Below, piece by piece: positions 39,602-48,164 of a DNA stretch of 64,000 bases (position 1 is its first letter; every line of letters begins with the position of its first letter). The stretch is from Streptomyces musisoli (GTDB lineage: Bacteria > Actinomycetota > Actinomycetes > Streptomycetales > Streptomycetaceae). The position numbers were made by a program, and so were the translations under genes. Under the pieces are notes generated by a model, which saw nothing but the letters and a program-made list of their open reading frames with translations, made no database searches and had not been told where the DNA came from. The stretch covers positions 248,001-312,000 of the forward strand of contig NZ_JAERRH010000008.1 in the NCBI RefSeq assembly GCF_016741855.1, written 5' to 3'.

Positions 39602-40701
39602 GGGGGAGGGGGGCAGTAGCGGGCCCATGCGTCGCGGAGATCGGTGGCGTAATAGCCCTTGAGGACGCTCCCGGCGGTCTTGATGTTGCGGGAGGCGATG
39701 GGCTCGTTGTCGGCCGTCATGTACTCGGCGAGCATCCGGGACAGGCGCCGGTTGTCGAGCGGCTTGCCGTGCAGATCGGCCCACGGAGCGTCGTCCAGGG
39801 CGTTGAGCCGGTCCAGGATGGCGACGGTGGGAAGGCGGTCGATGCCGACCATGACGTGGTCGCGGAGGTCGGTCAGCAACCGGATTCCCAGACTGCCCTT
39901 GTCGTTGGCCTTGGAGGCGGTAACCAGCGTCACGCACGCGGCGCGGGACCGCTCGGGCCAGTCACCGCCAGCCGCATCGGCGATGGCGAGCAAGGGTTCC
40001 CACACGTCCGCCGGCCGGTCGGTGACTCCGTCGGGCATGTCGGGCCAGGCACCCATGACGAATCCGCGGGCGTGCTCCGCCCACTGGGCGAGCCGGTCGC
40101 GCAGCCTGTGCCCCTCGGCTTCGTGGACGCGGGCCCGGAAGGGTTCGATGTGCTCGTTGCGGGCCCGGCGGCGCATACGGATGACGACGGACCGGGTCAT
40201 GATCGTGTCGGGCAGGTTGCCGAGACCGGCGACGGCGACGCCGGCGTACGACGGGAACGCTTGAACGGTCTGGTTACCGCCATCGCCGATGCACCGATAG
40301 GTGACCCCGGTACGGCGGTGCCCGGCGTTCAGGAACCCGCGCAGTTCCTCGTTGTCTCCCGCCTTGGGACCGAAGATTGTGTCGATCTCATCGAACAGGA
40401 TCGTCGGCCGGCCGTTGGGGTTGGACACGGACCGAAACAGTGCGGCGGCGGAAGCGTTGACGGCCGTCATCGGCTGCGGAACCAGCGTTTCCACGATCTC
40501 CAGCGCGCGGGACTTGCCCGACCCCGGCTCCGGCGACAGGAACGCCAGACGCGGGGTGCTGTCGAAGCAATCGAGCAGGTGAGCGTGCGCGTCCCACAGC
40601 GCGACGGCGACGTAGGCGGCCTCGGTGGGGAAGACGTTGAACCGGCGGTGGAAGGCTTCCACCTCGTTCAGCAGCGCGGCCCCGTCGATGGTGGGGGTCA
40701 T
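39556..40701 (-). CDS. DUF3631 replication ATPase
   Basis: 381 aa from ATG 40701 (ATGA overlap). Walker A PEPGSGKS at 57-64, Walker B ILFDEID at 101-107, plus an arginine-finger-like VVIRMRRRARNE. The DUF3631 C-terminal part spans ~200-360. Such proteins accompany primase-polymerases in AICEs and probably serve as the helicase or loader. The C-terminal SPLLPLPGTENTV is encoded by the right arm of the origin-like repeat. Confidence 0.8.
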   Translation of the reverse strand: MTPTIDGAALLNEVEAFHRRFNVFPTEAAYVAVALWDAHAHLLDCFDSTPRLAFLSPEPGSGKSRALEIVETLVPQPMTAVNASAAALFRSVSNPNGRPTILFDEIDTIFGPKAGDNEELRGFLNAGHRRTGVTYRCIGDGGNQTVQAFPSYAGVAVAGLGNLPDTIMTRSVVIRMRRRARNEHIEPFRARVHEAEGHRLRDRLAQWAEHARGFVMGAWPDMPDGVTDRPADVWEPLLAIADAAGGDWPERSRAACVTLVTASKANDKGSLGIRLLTDLRDHVMVGIDRLPTVAILDRLNALDDAPWADLHGKPLDNRRLSRMLAEYMTADNEPIASRNIKTAGSVLKGYYATDLRDAWARYCPPPPESPLLPLPGTENTV

Positions 40702-41054
40702 GCGGCGGCCCTTCCTTCCTGCGGATGGCGGAGCGGGCAGGTGTCGCGATGGGCGGTGTGGGCTTCGATCAATGCGGCCACCTGGGCGTGGCCGATGGCG
40801 CTGCGATCCCAGCCGCACAAGCACCGCGAGGCGGCGGCGGGCATACCTCGGTACGGCGCGCTGATGCTCAGCCACGAGACGGGGTAGCGGCCGTCTGCCG
40901 AGTGCTGGTCAGAGAGAAGAGCAGAAGGGACGCCCTTACGGGCGGCGCCTTTCGGCTCGCCCACGGTCGCCGTGTCCACACCTTGTGGAGCGGCCTGCGG
41001 GCCGGTGGGTGCCGGGGGTTGGCCTTCCAAGGGACGGGCGGCAGGGGTGCTCAT
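40698..41054 (-). CDS. AICE replication-region protein, unidentified
   Basis: 118 aa, ATG 41054, coupled on both sides (ATGA). Disordered Pro/Ala N-terminus, then a compact C-terminal part with RCLCGWDRSAIGHAQVAALI, EAHTAHRDTCPL: Cys/His spacing suggests a zinc finger. Between primase and ATPase, so perhaps a replication adaptor. Confidence 0.55.
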   Translation of the reverse strand: MSTPAARPLEGQPPAPTGPQAAPQGVDTATVGEPKGAARKGVPSALLSDQHSADGRYPVSWLSISAPYRGMPAAASRCLCGWDRSAIGHAQVAALIEAHTAHRDTCPLRHPQEGRAAA

Positions 41055-41953
41055 GCTGCCTCCCTGGGGCGGGCTTTGCGGATGGAGCCGTCCAGGGCGC
41101 TGCGGATGGTGGTGCGGCACTCGGCAGCGGTGAGTCCGGCCGTCTCGCCGATCCCTTGGAAGGCCTCCTCCACCACGTGCCGGGGGAGGTCGCCCCACGC
41201 GACGAACCGCCCCACCTTGAACGCGCACCGGTTCAGCGTGGAGTTGCGCTCCCCTCCCGGGGCGGCGGCCACGACTGCGCACTCAGCTTCCAGCGCGGCC
41301 AGCGCCGCGCGGCTACCGTCCGCCGCAGGCAGCCTTAACGGGCCCACAGGTCGCGTGGGAGCGGGTTGCAGGATGGCTTGCAGCCACGATGGCAGAGGGG
41401 CCGCCACAGAGGCGCACAGCGCTTCGTACCGTCCGGCGGGAGTGATGCTGCCGACCGCGACGACGTACCCGCCCCACGCCCGTGTGTCCACCGAATCGGT
41501 CACCGTTCCCGCCGTGTTGCCCAACCGGAGACCGGGCGAGGCGGTGAAGTACAGGTGGGTTCCGCCGCTCGGGGTCCGGGTCCGGTAGGTGGTGGGGACG
41601 GCCTGCCCGGCGCGCTCGCAGAGCGCAGAGAAGGTTGTCGCGCCGTCAGGCGCATCCGAACTGCCCTTGTGCTCTGGGGTGTCCAGGTCCACCACGAGCA
41701 GCCCGGACGGGCCGCACGCGATGCCGACGTTGAACGGCGCCCGGGTCCAGGCGGCGCGGATACGGTCCGGGTCGGTGGTGGCGCGCTGCTCCCACTTCTG
41801 GTGGCCGGCCGCGCAGTCGCCGGTGCGGGGGCAGGTCCTCTCGCCGTGCAGCGCGGGCGGCTTGCCGCCGGGCCGCAGCGGAAAGACGTGCCAGCCGCGT
41901 TCGGCAGCGTCCAGCGCTGCGGACAACAGCGCTAAGCGGGTGTCATGAGTCAT
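41051..41953 (-). CDS. Bifunctional DNA primase/polymerase (Prim-Pol)
   Basis: 300 aa from ATG 41953, chosen for GGAGG 8 nt upstream. N-terminal AEP-superfamily Prim-Pol domain: GWHVFPLRPGGKPPA, the metal-binding DLD at 89-91 (LVVDLDTPE), and the GGTHLYF motif with His133. The C-terminal ~90 residues are helical (PriCT-like). With the DUF3631 ATPase this makes an AICE of the RepPP type rather than the RepSA rolling-circle type. Confidence 0.85.
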   Translation of the reverse strand: MTHDTRLALLSAALDAAERGWHVFPLRPGGKPPALHGERTCPRTGDCAAGHQKWEQRATTDPDRIRAAWTRAPFNVGIACGPSGLLVVDLDTPEHKGSSDAPDGATTFSALCERAGQAVPTTYRTRTPSGGTHLYFTASPGLRLGNTAGTVTDSVDTRAWGGYVVAVGSITPAGRYEALCASVAAPLPSWLQAILQPAPTRPVGPLRLPAADGSRAALAALEAECAVVAAAPGGERNSTLNRCAFKVGRFVAWGDLPRHVVEEAFQGIGETAGLTAAECRTTIRSALDGSIRKARPREAA

Positions 41954-41992
41954 GCTGGATACCTCCAGTGCCTTGATGGGTTGCTGGTTGGG

Positions 41993-42037
41993 CAAGGGCG
42001 GCCCCGCGACTTTGGCGAGACGAGGGGGCCGCCCTTG
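41993..42037 (-). terminator. Terminator between the membrane gene and replication genes
   Basis: CAAGGGCGGCCCC (41993-42005) and GGGGCCGCCCTTG (42025-42037): perfect 13-bp stem, 7 nt past the stop of the 42.5-kb membrane-protein gene. Confidence 0.7.
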
Positions 42038-42043
42038 GCGTAG

Positions 42044-42520
42044 CTAGCCGTGGAAGTGGTTGCGCTTGATCACGGCCTTGCGGATGTTCACGGTGGTGCC
42101 GCTCTTGTGGGCGCTCGCGCTGGAGACCTGCACGGCAATCCATCCGCCGAAGATGACGGCGGCGAGGGTGATGAGCTGGGTGATGAGCGCGGTGAGCGCG
42201 GCGATGAACGTGCTGATCAGCAGCAGCCCTCCGCACACCGCGAGGAACCCGACGCCCCCGACGGCGACGTTCAACGCCGCTCGGGACACGGGTGGCTTCG
42301 GTGCGACCGGTGCGGGCTGCATGGGGTTGATGGCGTATCCGGTGACGACACGGCCGTCCGGCAGGACGATGCTCGCCACGGCTGGCGCCGCCGTCGGCTG
42401 CACCGCGACGACAGGCGCCGGTACCGCCGTGGCGGGGGTGAACGGGGTCGGCTGATGGACCTCGACGGGCCGCAGGACGGACACGTTGGGGATGCTCTCG
42501 GGGTGCATGTGGAATCCCAT
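42044..42520 (-). CDS. AICE membrane protein (Spd-like)
   Basis: 158 aa from ATG 42520 (ATG 42508 is an alternative; neither has a strong ribosome site). Disordered Pro/Ala/Val N-terminus, then two hydrophobic segments (ALNVAVGGVGFLAVCGGLLL and IAALTALITQLITLAAVIFG) and a basic tail. Lies just after the translocase gene; may help intramycelial spread. Confidence 0.55.
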   Translation of the reverse strand: MGFHMHPESIPNVSVLRPVEVHQPTPFTPATAVPAPVVAVQPTAAPAVASIVLPDGRVVTGYAINPMQPAPVAPKPPVSRAALNVAVGGVGFLAVCGGLLLISTFIAALTALITQLITLAAVIFGGWIAVQVSSASAHKSGTTVNIRKAVIKRNHFHG

Positions 42521-42600
42521 CCGGTGTTCGGGCAGGGAGGCGGAGACACCCCCTGCGGGGGGCCGTGTAGAGGGGGGTTTCAGGGGTCTGACCTGCACGC

Positions 42601-42712
42601 CTCCCTGACTCCCTGGGCGATCATTCGTGCTGGTCAGGGCCAGGGAGGCGGGTCAGGGAGGTGTTCAGGGAGTTCTCCCTGCCTCCCTGGCCCGTGTGGG
42701 GTCGGCTCCCTG
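42601..42712. repeat. CAGGGAG repeat cluster, candidate clt / translocase recognition sites
   Basis: Eight copies of CAGGGAG in 112 bp: inverted (CTCCCTG) at 42601, 42609, 42675, 42683 and 42706, direct at 42641, 42654 and 42666. It abuts the 3' end of the FtsK-like transfer gene. TraB-type translocases of Streptomyces plasmids bind 8-bp repeats in clt beside traB, so this is the best clt candidate. Confidence 0.55.
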
Positions 42713-44824
42713 TCATCCGGCGTCGGAAGCGGAACCCTCGACGTCGCGGTTGGCGAGGGCCCGTGCCACGCGGTCGCGGCCGACGACCATGCGGCCGTCG
42801 GACTTGTACGGCTCGGCGCCGGCGTCCTCCAGGACGCGGGTGAGGTCGCCGGGTGACCAGTCGCCGTAGGCGGTCGGGTTCAGCACGGACAGCCGCTTGA
42901 TGACGTCCTGCGTGCGCAGCCGGGGCGCGTCGCCGATGACGCCGGCGATGTCGGCGAGCGGATCGTGGTCCTCGCCCCGGTCGATGGCGTGCAGGGTGGT
43001 GACGCCGTCGCGCAGGGCCTTGGCGCGGTCGGTGATGGCCTTGGCCGCGTCGTCATCGACGTAGTGCGTGCGGACCGTGATGGACGACTGGCCCTTGGGG
43101 ATGTCGATGCCGGACGACGCGACCACGAGGGTGCCCTGATCCAGGCCGGGCCGCAGCAGGTTCGGCGCGGCGCCGCCGTCGACGGCCTTGTCACCCAAAG
43201 CCATCCGGGCCTGCGACTCCGTCCCGAGGGCGAGGGAGGCGCGGGTGTGGGCGCCCTCGCGGACCAGCTTGGGCAGGTTCTGGTCGGTGGGGTCCTGGGT
43301 GCCCTGCCACATAAGCACGTTCACGGCCCGCCCCTGGTTGTGGATCTTGCGGACGGCCATGAAGTAGCGGGAGGTGGCCTTGGAGCCGCCGTAGTAGCGG
43401 CCTTCCTCGTCCTTGACCGGGCACATGAACGCGACCTGCGCCTCGTCGACCAGCACGATCAGCGCGGGGAAGACGGTGCCGGGCGGCGCCATGAGGCGGC
43501 GGTTCATCTCCTCCACTGCGCCCTCGACCATCTCGGTCACCTGGATGACGTGCTCATCGGTCGGCCCCTGGATCAGGGTGCGGGCGAGGCCGTCGAACAT
43601 GGCCCAGTCGCCCACGCCCTTGAGGTCACCCATGAGGAACTGCACCGACTTGTCCAGTGCGAGCCACAGCGCCAGGGACCGCAGTGCCACGGTCTTGCCC
43701 TGGTTCGACAGGCCGGTGATGAGCAGGTGCCGCTGATACAGGCTCAGGGCGGCGGCATCCCCGCGCAGGTCCTGCCCCCAGGGCGCCTTGCCCTTGGCGT
43801 AGTCGGCGGTCATCGTGTCGTCCGTGACCAGCGGGGAGGGGCCGATCGGCTCGTCCAGCGCCCCGGAGTCGGCCACCCACAGCCGGACCGTGCGGGCGGC
43901 GGTGGGGATGGTGATGAACACCTCGTGCTCGTGCCGGGAGAGGTTCTCGGCGAGCTTGCGCCGCTTGCCCTGCACCTCGTTGGTCGACACCCCCGAGGGG
44001 AGCGTGACGTCGACTTCCACCCCGCATCCGGCGATCACGATGGGGGACAGCATCGACGCACCGCCGTCGCCCATCTCCGTGATCGCTTTGCGCAGGGCCG
44101 GGATGCCGAGGTCGCGCAGGGCCTTGACCACGATGGACGGGGTGATCGGCTCGCCCTCGCCCGTGCGGACGCTTGCGGGCAGGGCCCACTGCGGTGCGGC
44201 TTTCTGATGGGCGCCGACCGACCACAGGGCGAGCAGGGCGAGGAACGGGCCGAGGGTGAGGGCCGGGCCCCACACCACGCGCACGATGGTGATCAGCAGG
44301 TTGATGAACTTGATGACCGCCATCAGCGGTGTGAGGACGTCGGCCGGCTCTTTGGTGGCGACGGCCATGGCGATGCCGAGCAGGAGCAGACCGCCGACGC
44401 CCATGCCGGTGCCGACGGCCGCGCCCTTGGCCGCGTCCAGCGGGGAGTGAAGCAGGTCCATGCGGCGGCGGTGGCGGGCCTCGCGGAAGCGCTGCCCGCG
44501 CTCTTCCCAGTCGGCAGCCGCCTCCATGTTTCCCGCGGCTTCGGCGGTGCGCATGTAGCGCTCGTAGCGGGCGGCGGTCCGGCCGTCCCACGCACGGCGA
44601 CCCACGATCCGGGCCCCGCCGTAGACGTAGAGGGAGTGCCGGGCGACCGTGCGGGCGGTGGTCTTGGTGGTCTCGTGGGTGACGGCGGTCTTGATGGCGC
44701 GGCCCGAGCGGACCCAGAGCGGGACCGGGGGCGTGGCCGGCGGGTCGGGGACCACGGTCAGCGTGGTCACGGGGGCCGGGTCGGGGTCGGTGGTCTTGTG
44801 CAGGTGAACGACCTTGCCGCTCAT
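42713..44824 (-). CDS. traSA: FtsK/SpoIIIE-type DNA translocase for conjugation (TraSA/TraB-like)
   Basis: 703 aa from ATG 44824 with AGGAG 8 nt upstream. Two hydrophobic regions (~135-155 and ~168-203). Walker A GLSNQGKT at 371-378, Walker B LIVLVDEAQ at 455-463. The C-terminal ~80 residues form a winged-helix gamma-like domain (VIKRLSVLNPTAYGDWSPGD). It would move double-stranded AICE DNA between hyphae. The longer upstream frame is not supported by composition. Confidence 0.85.
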   Translation of the reverse strand: MSGKVVHLHKTTDPDPAPVTTLTVVPDPPATPPVPLWVRSGRAIKTAVTHETTKTTARTVARHSLYVYGGARIVGRRAWDGRTAARYERYMRTAEAAGNMEAAADWEERGQRFREARHRRRMDLLHSPLDAAKGAAVGTGMGVGGLLLLGIAMAVATKEPADVLTPLMAVIKFINLLITIVRVVWGPALTLGPFLALLALWSVGAHQKAAPQWALPASVRTGEGEPITPSIVVKALRDLGIPALRKAITEMGDGGASMLSPIVIAGCGVEVDVTLPSGVSTNEVQGKRRKLAENLSRHEHEVFITIPTAARTVRLWVADSGALDEPIGPSPLVTDDTMTADYAKGKAPWGQDLRGDAAALSLYQRHLLITGLSNQGKTVALRSLALWLALDKSVQFLMGDLKGVGDWAMFDGLARTLIQGPTDEHVIQVTEMVEGAVEEMNRRLMAPPGTVFPALIVLVDEAQVAFMCPVKDEEGRYYGGSKATSRYFMAVRKIHNQGRAVNVLMWQGTQDPTDQNLPKLVREGAHTRASLALGTESQARMALGDKAVDGGAAPNLLRPGLDQGTLVVASSGIDIPKGQSSITVRTHYVDDDAAKAITDRAKALRDGVTTLHAIDRGEDHDPLADIAGVIGDAPRLRTQDVIKRLSVLNPTAYGDWSPGDLTRVLEDAGAEPYKSDGRMVVGRDRVARALANRDVEGSASDAG

Positions 44825-45091
44825 GCGGAAGTACTCCTGTCTGCCCCGTGGGGCGGGAGTGAAGAAGGGTCGGGGCGGCGGTTCGGGTCCCGAGGGGGGC
44901 GCGCGTTCGGGCGCTGCTCCGGTTGGCGGGTGGGGGTGCCGAGCAGTTCGGGTGAACGTCCGTGTCCGGGCGGGCGGCTGCCTGTTGAGTCGGGAAGTCG
45001 TCCGGTCGGGCCGTGCCCCTCTCGCCGGGACGGCGCTCCGGGAGCCGGCCGAGACGAACCCTCGCCTGTTCGAACTCAAAGAAAGCGAGTC

Positions 45092-45331
45092 ATGATCGTC
45101 ATGAAGAAGATGCTTGCGGTTGCCACCGCTGCCTGCGCCGTCGTCCTGGGCGGAGCAGGCGTCGCGGCCGCCGATGGCGGTGCTCAGGGCGCCGCAGTGA
45201 ATTCCCCTGGTGTGGTGTCCGGCAACGTGATTCAGGTCCCGGTTCACGTCCCGGTCAACGCGTGCGGTAACAGCATCAACGTCGTCGGCCTGCTCAACCC
45301 GACCTTCGGGAACACCTGCGCCGAGGACTGA
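45092..45331 (+). CDS. chp: Short chaplin carried by the AICE
   Basis: 79 aa from ATG 45092 (ATG 45101 alternative). Signal peptide (MKKMLAVATAACAVVLGGAG, cleavage near residue 27), then one chaplin domain: NSPGVVSGNVIQVPVHVPVN, CGNSINVVGLLNPTFGNTC, with the two conserved cysteines 58 and 76. No sorting signal, so it belongs to the short (ChpD-H type) secreted class that self-assembles into the amyloid-like sheath of aerial hyphae. Opposite in orientation to the transfer genes; own promoter expected in the 267-nt gap before it, where I see no clear site. Confidence 0.85.
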   Translation: MIVMKKMLAVATAACAVVLGGAGVAAADGGAQGAAVNSPGVVSGNVIQVPVHVPVNACGNSINVVGLLNPTFGNTCAED

Positions 45332-45384
45332 TCTGACCGGACAGGCCGCACGGGCCCGGTGGGCCTTCGTGTGTGAGAGTGAAC

Positions 45385-45418
45385 GTGGGCGGCCGGACTT
45401 CCCTTCCCGGCCGCCCAC
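45385..45418. terminator. Bidirectional terminator after the chaplin gene
   Basis: GTGGGCGGCCGG (45385-45396) and CCGGCCGCCCAC (45407-45418): perfect 12-bp stem with a pyrimidine-rich loop, between chaplin and the convergent minus-strand operon. A second small hairpin (GGCCC-GGT-GGGCC) lies near 45350-45364. Confidence 0.75.
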
Positions 45419-45446
45419 ACCTGTTGAACCGGTCAGGACGGTGCGG

Positions 45447-45623
45447 TCACCACCACCGGGAGCCGGCCTTGGGCACGAGGTAAGGGTGGCCGTTGCGCAT
45501 GTGGTCCACGCACTGCGGGCAGTCCTCGCGCGGACCGAGGTGGCTGTGTGCGCGCTTGTCGTGGGCGTGCTGCCAGCACTGCGGGCACTCACCCGCAGGC
45601 GCCTGCTGCGCGGCCACGATCAC
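45447..45623 (-). CDS. 58-aa double zinc-ribbon protein
   Basis: GTG 45623 overlaps the upstream stop (GTGA). Two CPQC knuckles (CPQCWQHAHDK and CPQCVDHMRNGH) with nearby histidines suggest two zinc sites. Similar short proteins accompany the RRQRL protein in Streptomyces AICEs (from memory). Last gene of the leftward operon from 47682. Confidence 0.6.
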   Translation of the reverse strand: MIVAAQQAPAGECPQCWQHAHDKRAHSHLGPREDCPQCVDHMRNGHPYLVPKAGSRWW

Positions 45624-45937
45624 CACCACCCGGAGGACTTCTTCGCGGCCTTGGCCTTGGCGGCCTCGGTCACGATGCGCTGCCGCTCCATCCGCAAAGC
45701 GGTGATTTCCGTGGTCAGCCGGGTCTCCGCGCTCTGCCATGCGGTCTCGATGCGCTGCTCGGCACGTCCCGGGCTGTTGCCCCGGACGATCCGGTAGGAG
45801 CCGCCGGCGAGGGCACCGAGGACGGCGCGGCGCTCGCGGCCGTCCAGCGGCCACATCTCGCGGTTGCGGACCGCTTCCAGCTTGCGCATCGTCTGCTGGA
45901 TCGCCTTGTCCAGGCGACGGGTGTCGGGCTTGCCCAT
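45620..45937 (-). CDS. AICE helical protein, unidentified
   Basis: 105 aa from ATG 45937. Basic helical protein: TRRLDKAIQQTMRKLEAVRN, ETRLTTEITALRMERQRIVT and a lysine-rich end. Probably a coiled-coil DNA-associated protein. Cotranscribed with the RRQRL protein. Confidence 0.55.
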   Translation of the reverse strand: MGKPDTRRLDKAIQQTMRKLEAVRNREMWPLDGRERRAVLGALAGGSYRIVRGNSPGRAEQRIETAWQSAETRLTTEITALRMERQRIVTEAAKAKAAKKSSGWW

Positions 45938-45938
45938 G

Positions 45939-46283
45939 TCAGGCACTCCTCGGCGAGGTAGAAGGGGAAGCGCAGGGCCCGCAGGTGCCGAGCGCGGCGG
46001 GGATGACGTAGCCCGCATCGGTGCGGCATTGCGGGCAGATACGACGGGCACGGTTGGCTTTGGCCAGCGCCGCCCACCGCGCCGGCGTCATCGGACGGAC
46101 CGGCTTGGCCAGGTCGACGCGGTACAGGTAGGCGACCAGCGGGCCACGGCGGCGGCGCGGTCGTTCGAGCTGCGCTGCCACCTCCTGGCCGCCCGGTCGC
46201 AGGCCCCGCGCACGGAGCTGCCGACGGGTGGCGTAGCCGTCCGGGGCAAGCCGCCACCGATAGACGGGCAGCGCTGCGATCAC
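45939..46283 (-). CDS. RRQRL-motif zinc-binding protein
   Basis: 114 aa from GTG 46283 (GTGA). The ATRRQLRARGLRPGGQ stretch is the variant RRQ motif that names this AICE protein family. A CPQC and a later CGPC form the zinc site. Common in Streptomyces integrative elements; function unknown, thought to be DNA-related. Confidence 0.65.
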   Translation of the reverse strand: MIAALPVYRWRLAPDGYATRRQLRARGLRPGGQEVAAQLERPRRRRGPLVAYLYRVDLAKPVRPMTPARWAALAKANRARRICPQCRTDAGYVIPAALGTCGPCASPSTSPRSA

Positions 46284-47413
46284 GCGGCCCGTTCGGCGAG
46301 CAGCGCGTCACGGAGCATCCGCGCGTTGACCGGGGAGACGTGCAGGACACGGCGGATGCCCTCGGCAGTCACCTTCGCCTCGGGCCAGTCAGCCGTCACG
46401 GTCCGTGCCTCGGTCAGGAGCTGCTCCGGACTCCGCCGGGTCCGGGGTGCTTTCGCGGCATCCGGCACCCGATACGTCGCCCGCCGCTGCCGGGTCGACG
46501 CGGCAGCCACCGACCGGCGCACGATCGGCCGGGCCGGGGTCGACTCGACCGGGGCCGTAAGCGCGGGGATCGGCTTGAGCAGCAAGCTCGACTTGCCCGC
46601 GTCCGCCGGGACCGGGGCGGGCACCGGGAGACGCGTGAGGGCGATCGTGACCGGAGTCGATTCCGGCTGGTCAGCCGTAGACCGAATCCTCTCGGTCTCG
46701 GTAGATTCCTCCGCATTCGCGCTCGCGGTGGCTGCCGGGCCGATCGGGTCGACCGACGGCAGCGGCGGCGGGTCGGCCGGGGTGGTGAACATGCCTGCCA
46801 GCGCGGCATCCGCACCCGCCGTGACGCGCTCGCGCTGCACGTCGAGCAGGCGTGTTCCGAGTGCGTGGTCGCCGGTGCCGACCCTTCGGGCCAGCCGCCA
46901 CGACTTGCGCTCCGACCACTTCTTGACGCGGTCGCTGGGGTGGTTGGCGGCCACGGCCCGGTGATAGGCCAACTGCCGCACGACGGCCGCCGCCCGGGCT
47001 TCGGCTTCGGCGTCGTGGCCGTCGGTGTGGACGACGATCCGCCGGGCCAGGAACGCCATGCCCTCCGCCGAGACGCACATACCCATCGGGGTCACGGCGT
47101 AAATGACGGTCCGGCCAGCGTCGGGGCCGGCCATCGCGGCCATGACCGAGGCGGCGGCGGGCAGCGCCCACAGCCCCAGCCGGACGACGCGGGGTGAGGA
47201 CTGGCCCAGCATGGTCAGGCCGAGCAGGACCAGGCCGAGAACGGCGGTGGCGCCCTCGCCGGCCGCGACGGCACCGAGCGCGGTGCCGGTGCCGTAGGCG
47301 TGGCCGATGTTGCTGAACGTGCCGTATCCGCCGATGCCGCCGACGGCGGCCATGATGACGAACGCGGTCCCCAGGACGATGCGCTGCGGGGTGGTCAGTT
47401 CCTTGTGGTTCAT
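46280..47413 (-). CDS. Spd-like membrane protein with C-terminal DNA-binding-like domain
   Basis: 377 aa from ATG 47413 (GTG 47416 possible). Four hydrophobic segments in residues ~12-130 (IVLGTAFVIMAAVGGIGGYG, TAVLGLVLLGLTMLG and two more). A long Pro/Thr linker and a C-terminal helical domain (WPEAKVTAEGIRRVLHVSPV) follow. Same architecture as the prophage protein at 24341. Likely part of the conjugative transfer/spread set. Confidence 0.65.
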   Translation of the reverse strand: MNHKELTTPQRIVLGTAFVIMAAVGGIGGYGTFSNIGHAYGTGTALGAVAAGEGATAVLGLVLLGLTMLGQSSPRVVRLGLWALPAAASVMAAMAGPDAGRTVIYAVTPMGMCVSAEGMAFLARRIVVHTDGHDAEAEARAAAVVRQLAYHRAVAANHPSDRVKKWSERKSWRLARRVGTGDHALGTRLLDVQRERVTAGADAALAGMFTTPADPPPLPSVDPIGPAATASANAEESTETERIRSTADQPESTPVTIALTRLPVPAPVPADAGKSSLLLKPIPALTAPVESTPARPIVRRSVAAASTRQRRATYRVPDAAKAPRTRRSPEQLLTEARTVTADWPEAKVTAEGIRRVLHVSPVNARMLRDALLAERAA

Positions 47414-47682
47414 CACGCCGCACCACCCGGCAGGCTGGTGCCGGCCGTGCGGTTGACCAGTGCGACCCGCGCGGCCAGCGCCCGGCGGCGGGCGCGACGG
47501 ATACGGCGGGCGTCCAGCTCGGTCGGGACGCGGTCCAGGGTGGCGATCTGTGCGTCCAGCAGGTCGACGTCCGCCAGGATCACGGGCATCTCACGCTCGA
47601 TCGCGTCCAGCTCCGCGTCCGTCGGCTCCATGAAGTCGGCGAACGCCGTAACAGCGTCCTGAACAGTGACGATGTGCTCCAT
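47413..47682 (-). CDS. DUF6284-like small protein
   Basis: 89 aa, ATG 47682. EPTDAELDAIEREMPVILAD, DLLDAQIATLDRVPTELDAR, then an Arg-rich helix (RRIRRARRRALAARVALVNR). Matches my memory of the DUF6284 family of Streptomyces AICEs. First gene of the leftward operon; the regulated promoter should be in the gap to 48165. Function unknown. Confidence 0.7.
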   Translation of the reverse strand: MEHIVTVQDAVTAFADFMEPTDAELDAIEREMPVILADVDLLDAQIATLDRVPTELDARRIRRARRRALAARVALVNRTAGTSLPGGAA

Positions 47683-48164
47683 TGGGTCGTGTTCCTCTCA
47701 GTCAGGAACGGCCCGAACAGCGCCCCCGGTGTTCCCGCACCGGGGGCGCACGCCGTTGAAGTCGGAAGATCCGGCTCCCCTCAGCGCTGCTCGTACGAGA
47801 CGAGCAGCGGAGGCAACCGGCCGCAGTCGTTGACCTGCGGGAAGGTCGAAACGCGCTGTACCGCGCGCAGGACTGAACCTGCGCGCGCCCGCCCTCTTGC
47901 TTGCGAAGGGGGGACGGGCTCCCTTGGCACGCTGTTGAGTTCTCAAACGGCTATCGCTTCCTTCGAGCCCGCTCTCGCGGCACCCTCCGGGCGTTGACGC
48001 AACCCCCGGTTCACGCCTGTTTTGCACACAGGTGTGCCGAGGTTCAGCGACCGCCGCTTACCGAGGTGACCGGCGGGCACATCCCTAAGGTTCCCTAGGG
48101 TTCCCTGCGGTGTCAAGCGGTAGGCTAGGGAACCACAGGGATGTCGCGACAAGGAGCAATCGAC
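47683..48164. promoter_or_regulatory. Divergent control region between AICE operon and GntR regulator
   Basis: 482 nt without a convincing gene. It holds a 10-bp inverted repeat (CGCTGCTCGT at 47785-47794, ACGAGCAGCG at 47800-47809), a 9-bp hairpin (GCGCGCAGG at 47863-47871, CCTGCGCGC at 47878-47886), and the operator near 48089-48134. Promoters for both directions must lie here; I cannot pin -10/-35 boxes. Confidence 0.6.
48089..48134. promoter_or_regulatory. GntR (KorSA-like) operator
   Basis: GGTTCCCTAG (48089-48098) is mirrored by CTAGGGAACC (48125-48134), with a further direct half-site GGTTCCCTGC at 48099-48108. The repeats end 30 nt before the regulator's start, fitting autorepression. 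Confidence 0.7.

Noticed and set aside
42965..45331. 788-aa plus-strand frame ending in the chaplin
   Set aside because: Only the last 79 codons are real; the upstream part is antisense to the translocase, and the chaplin signal peptide marks its own start.
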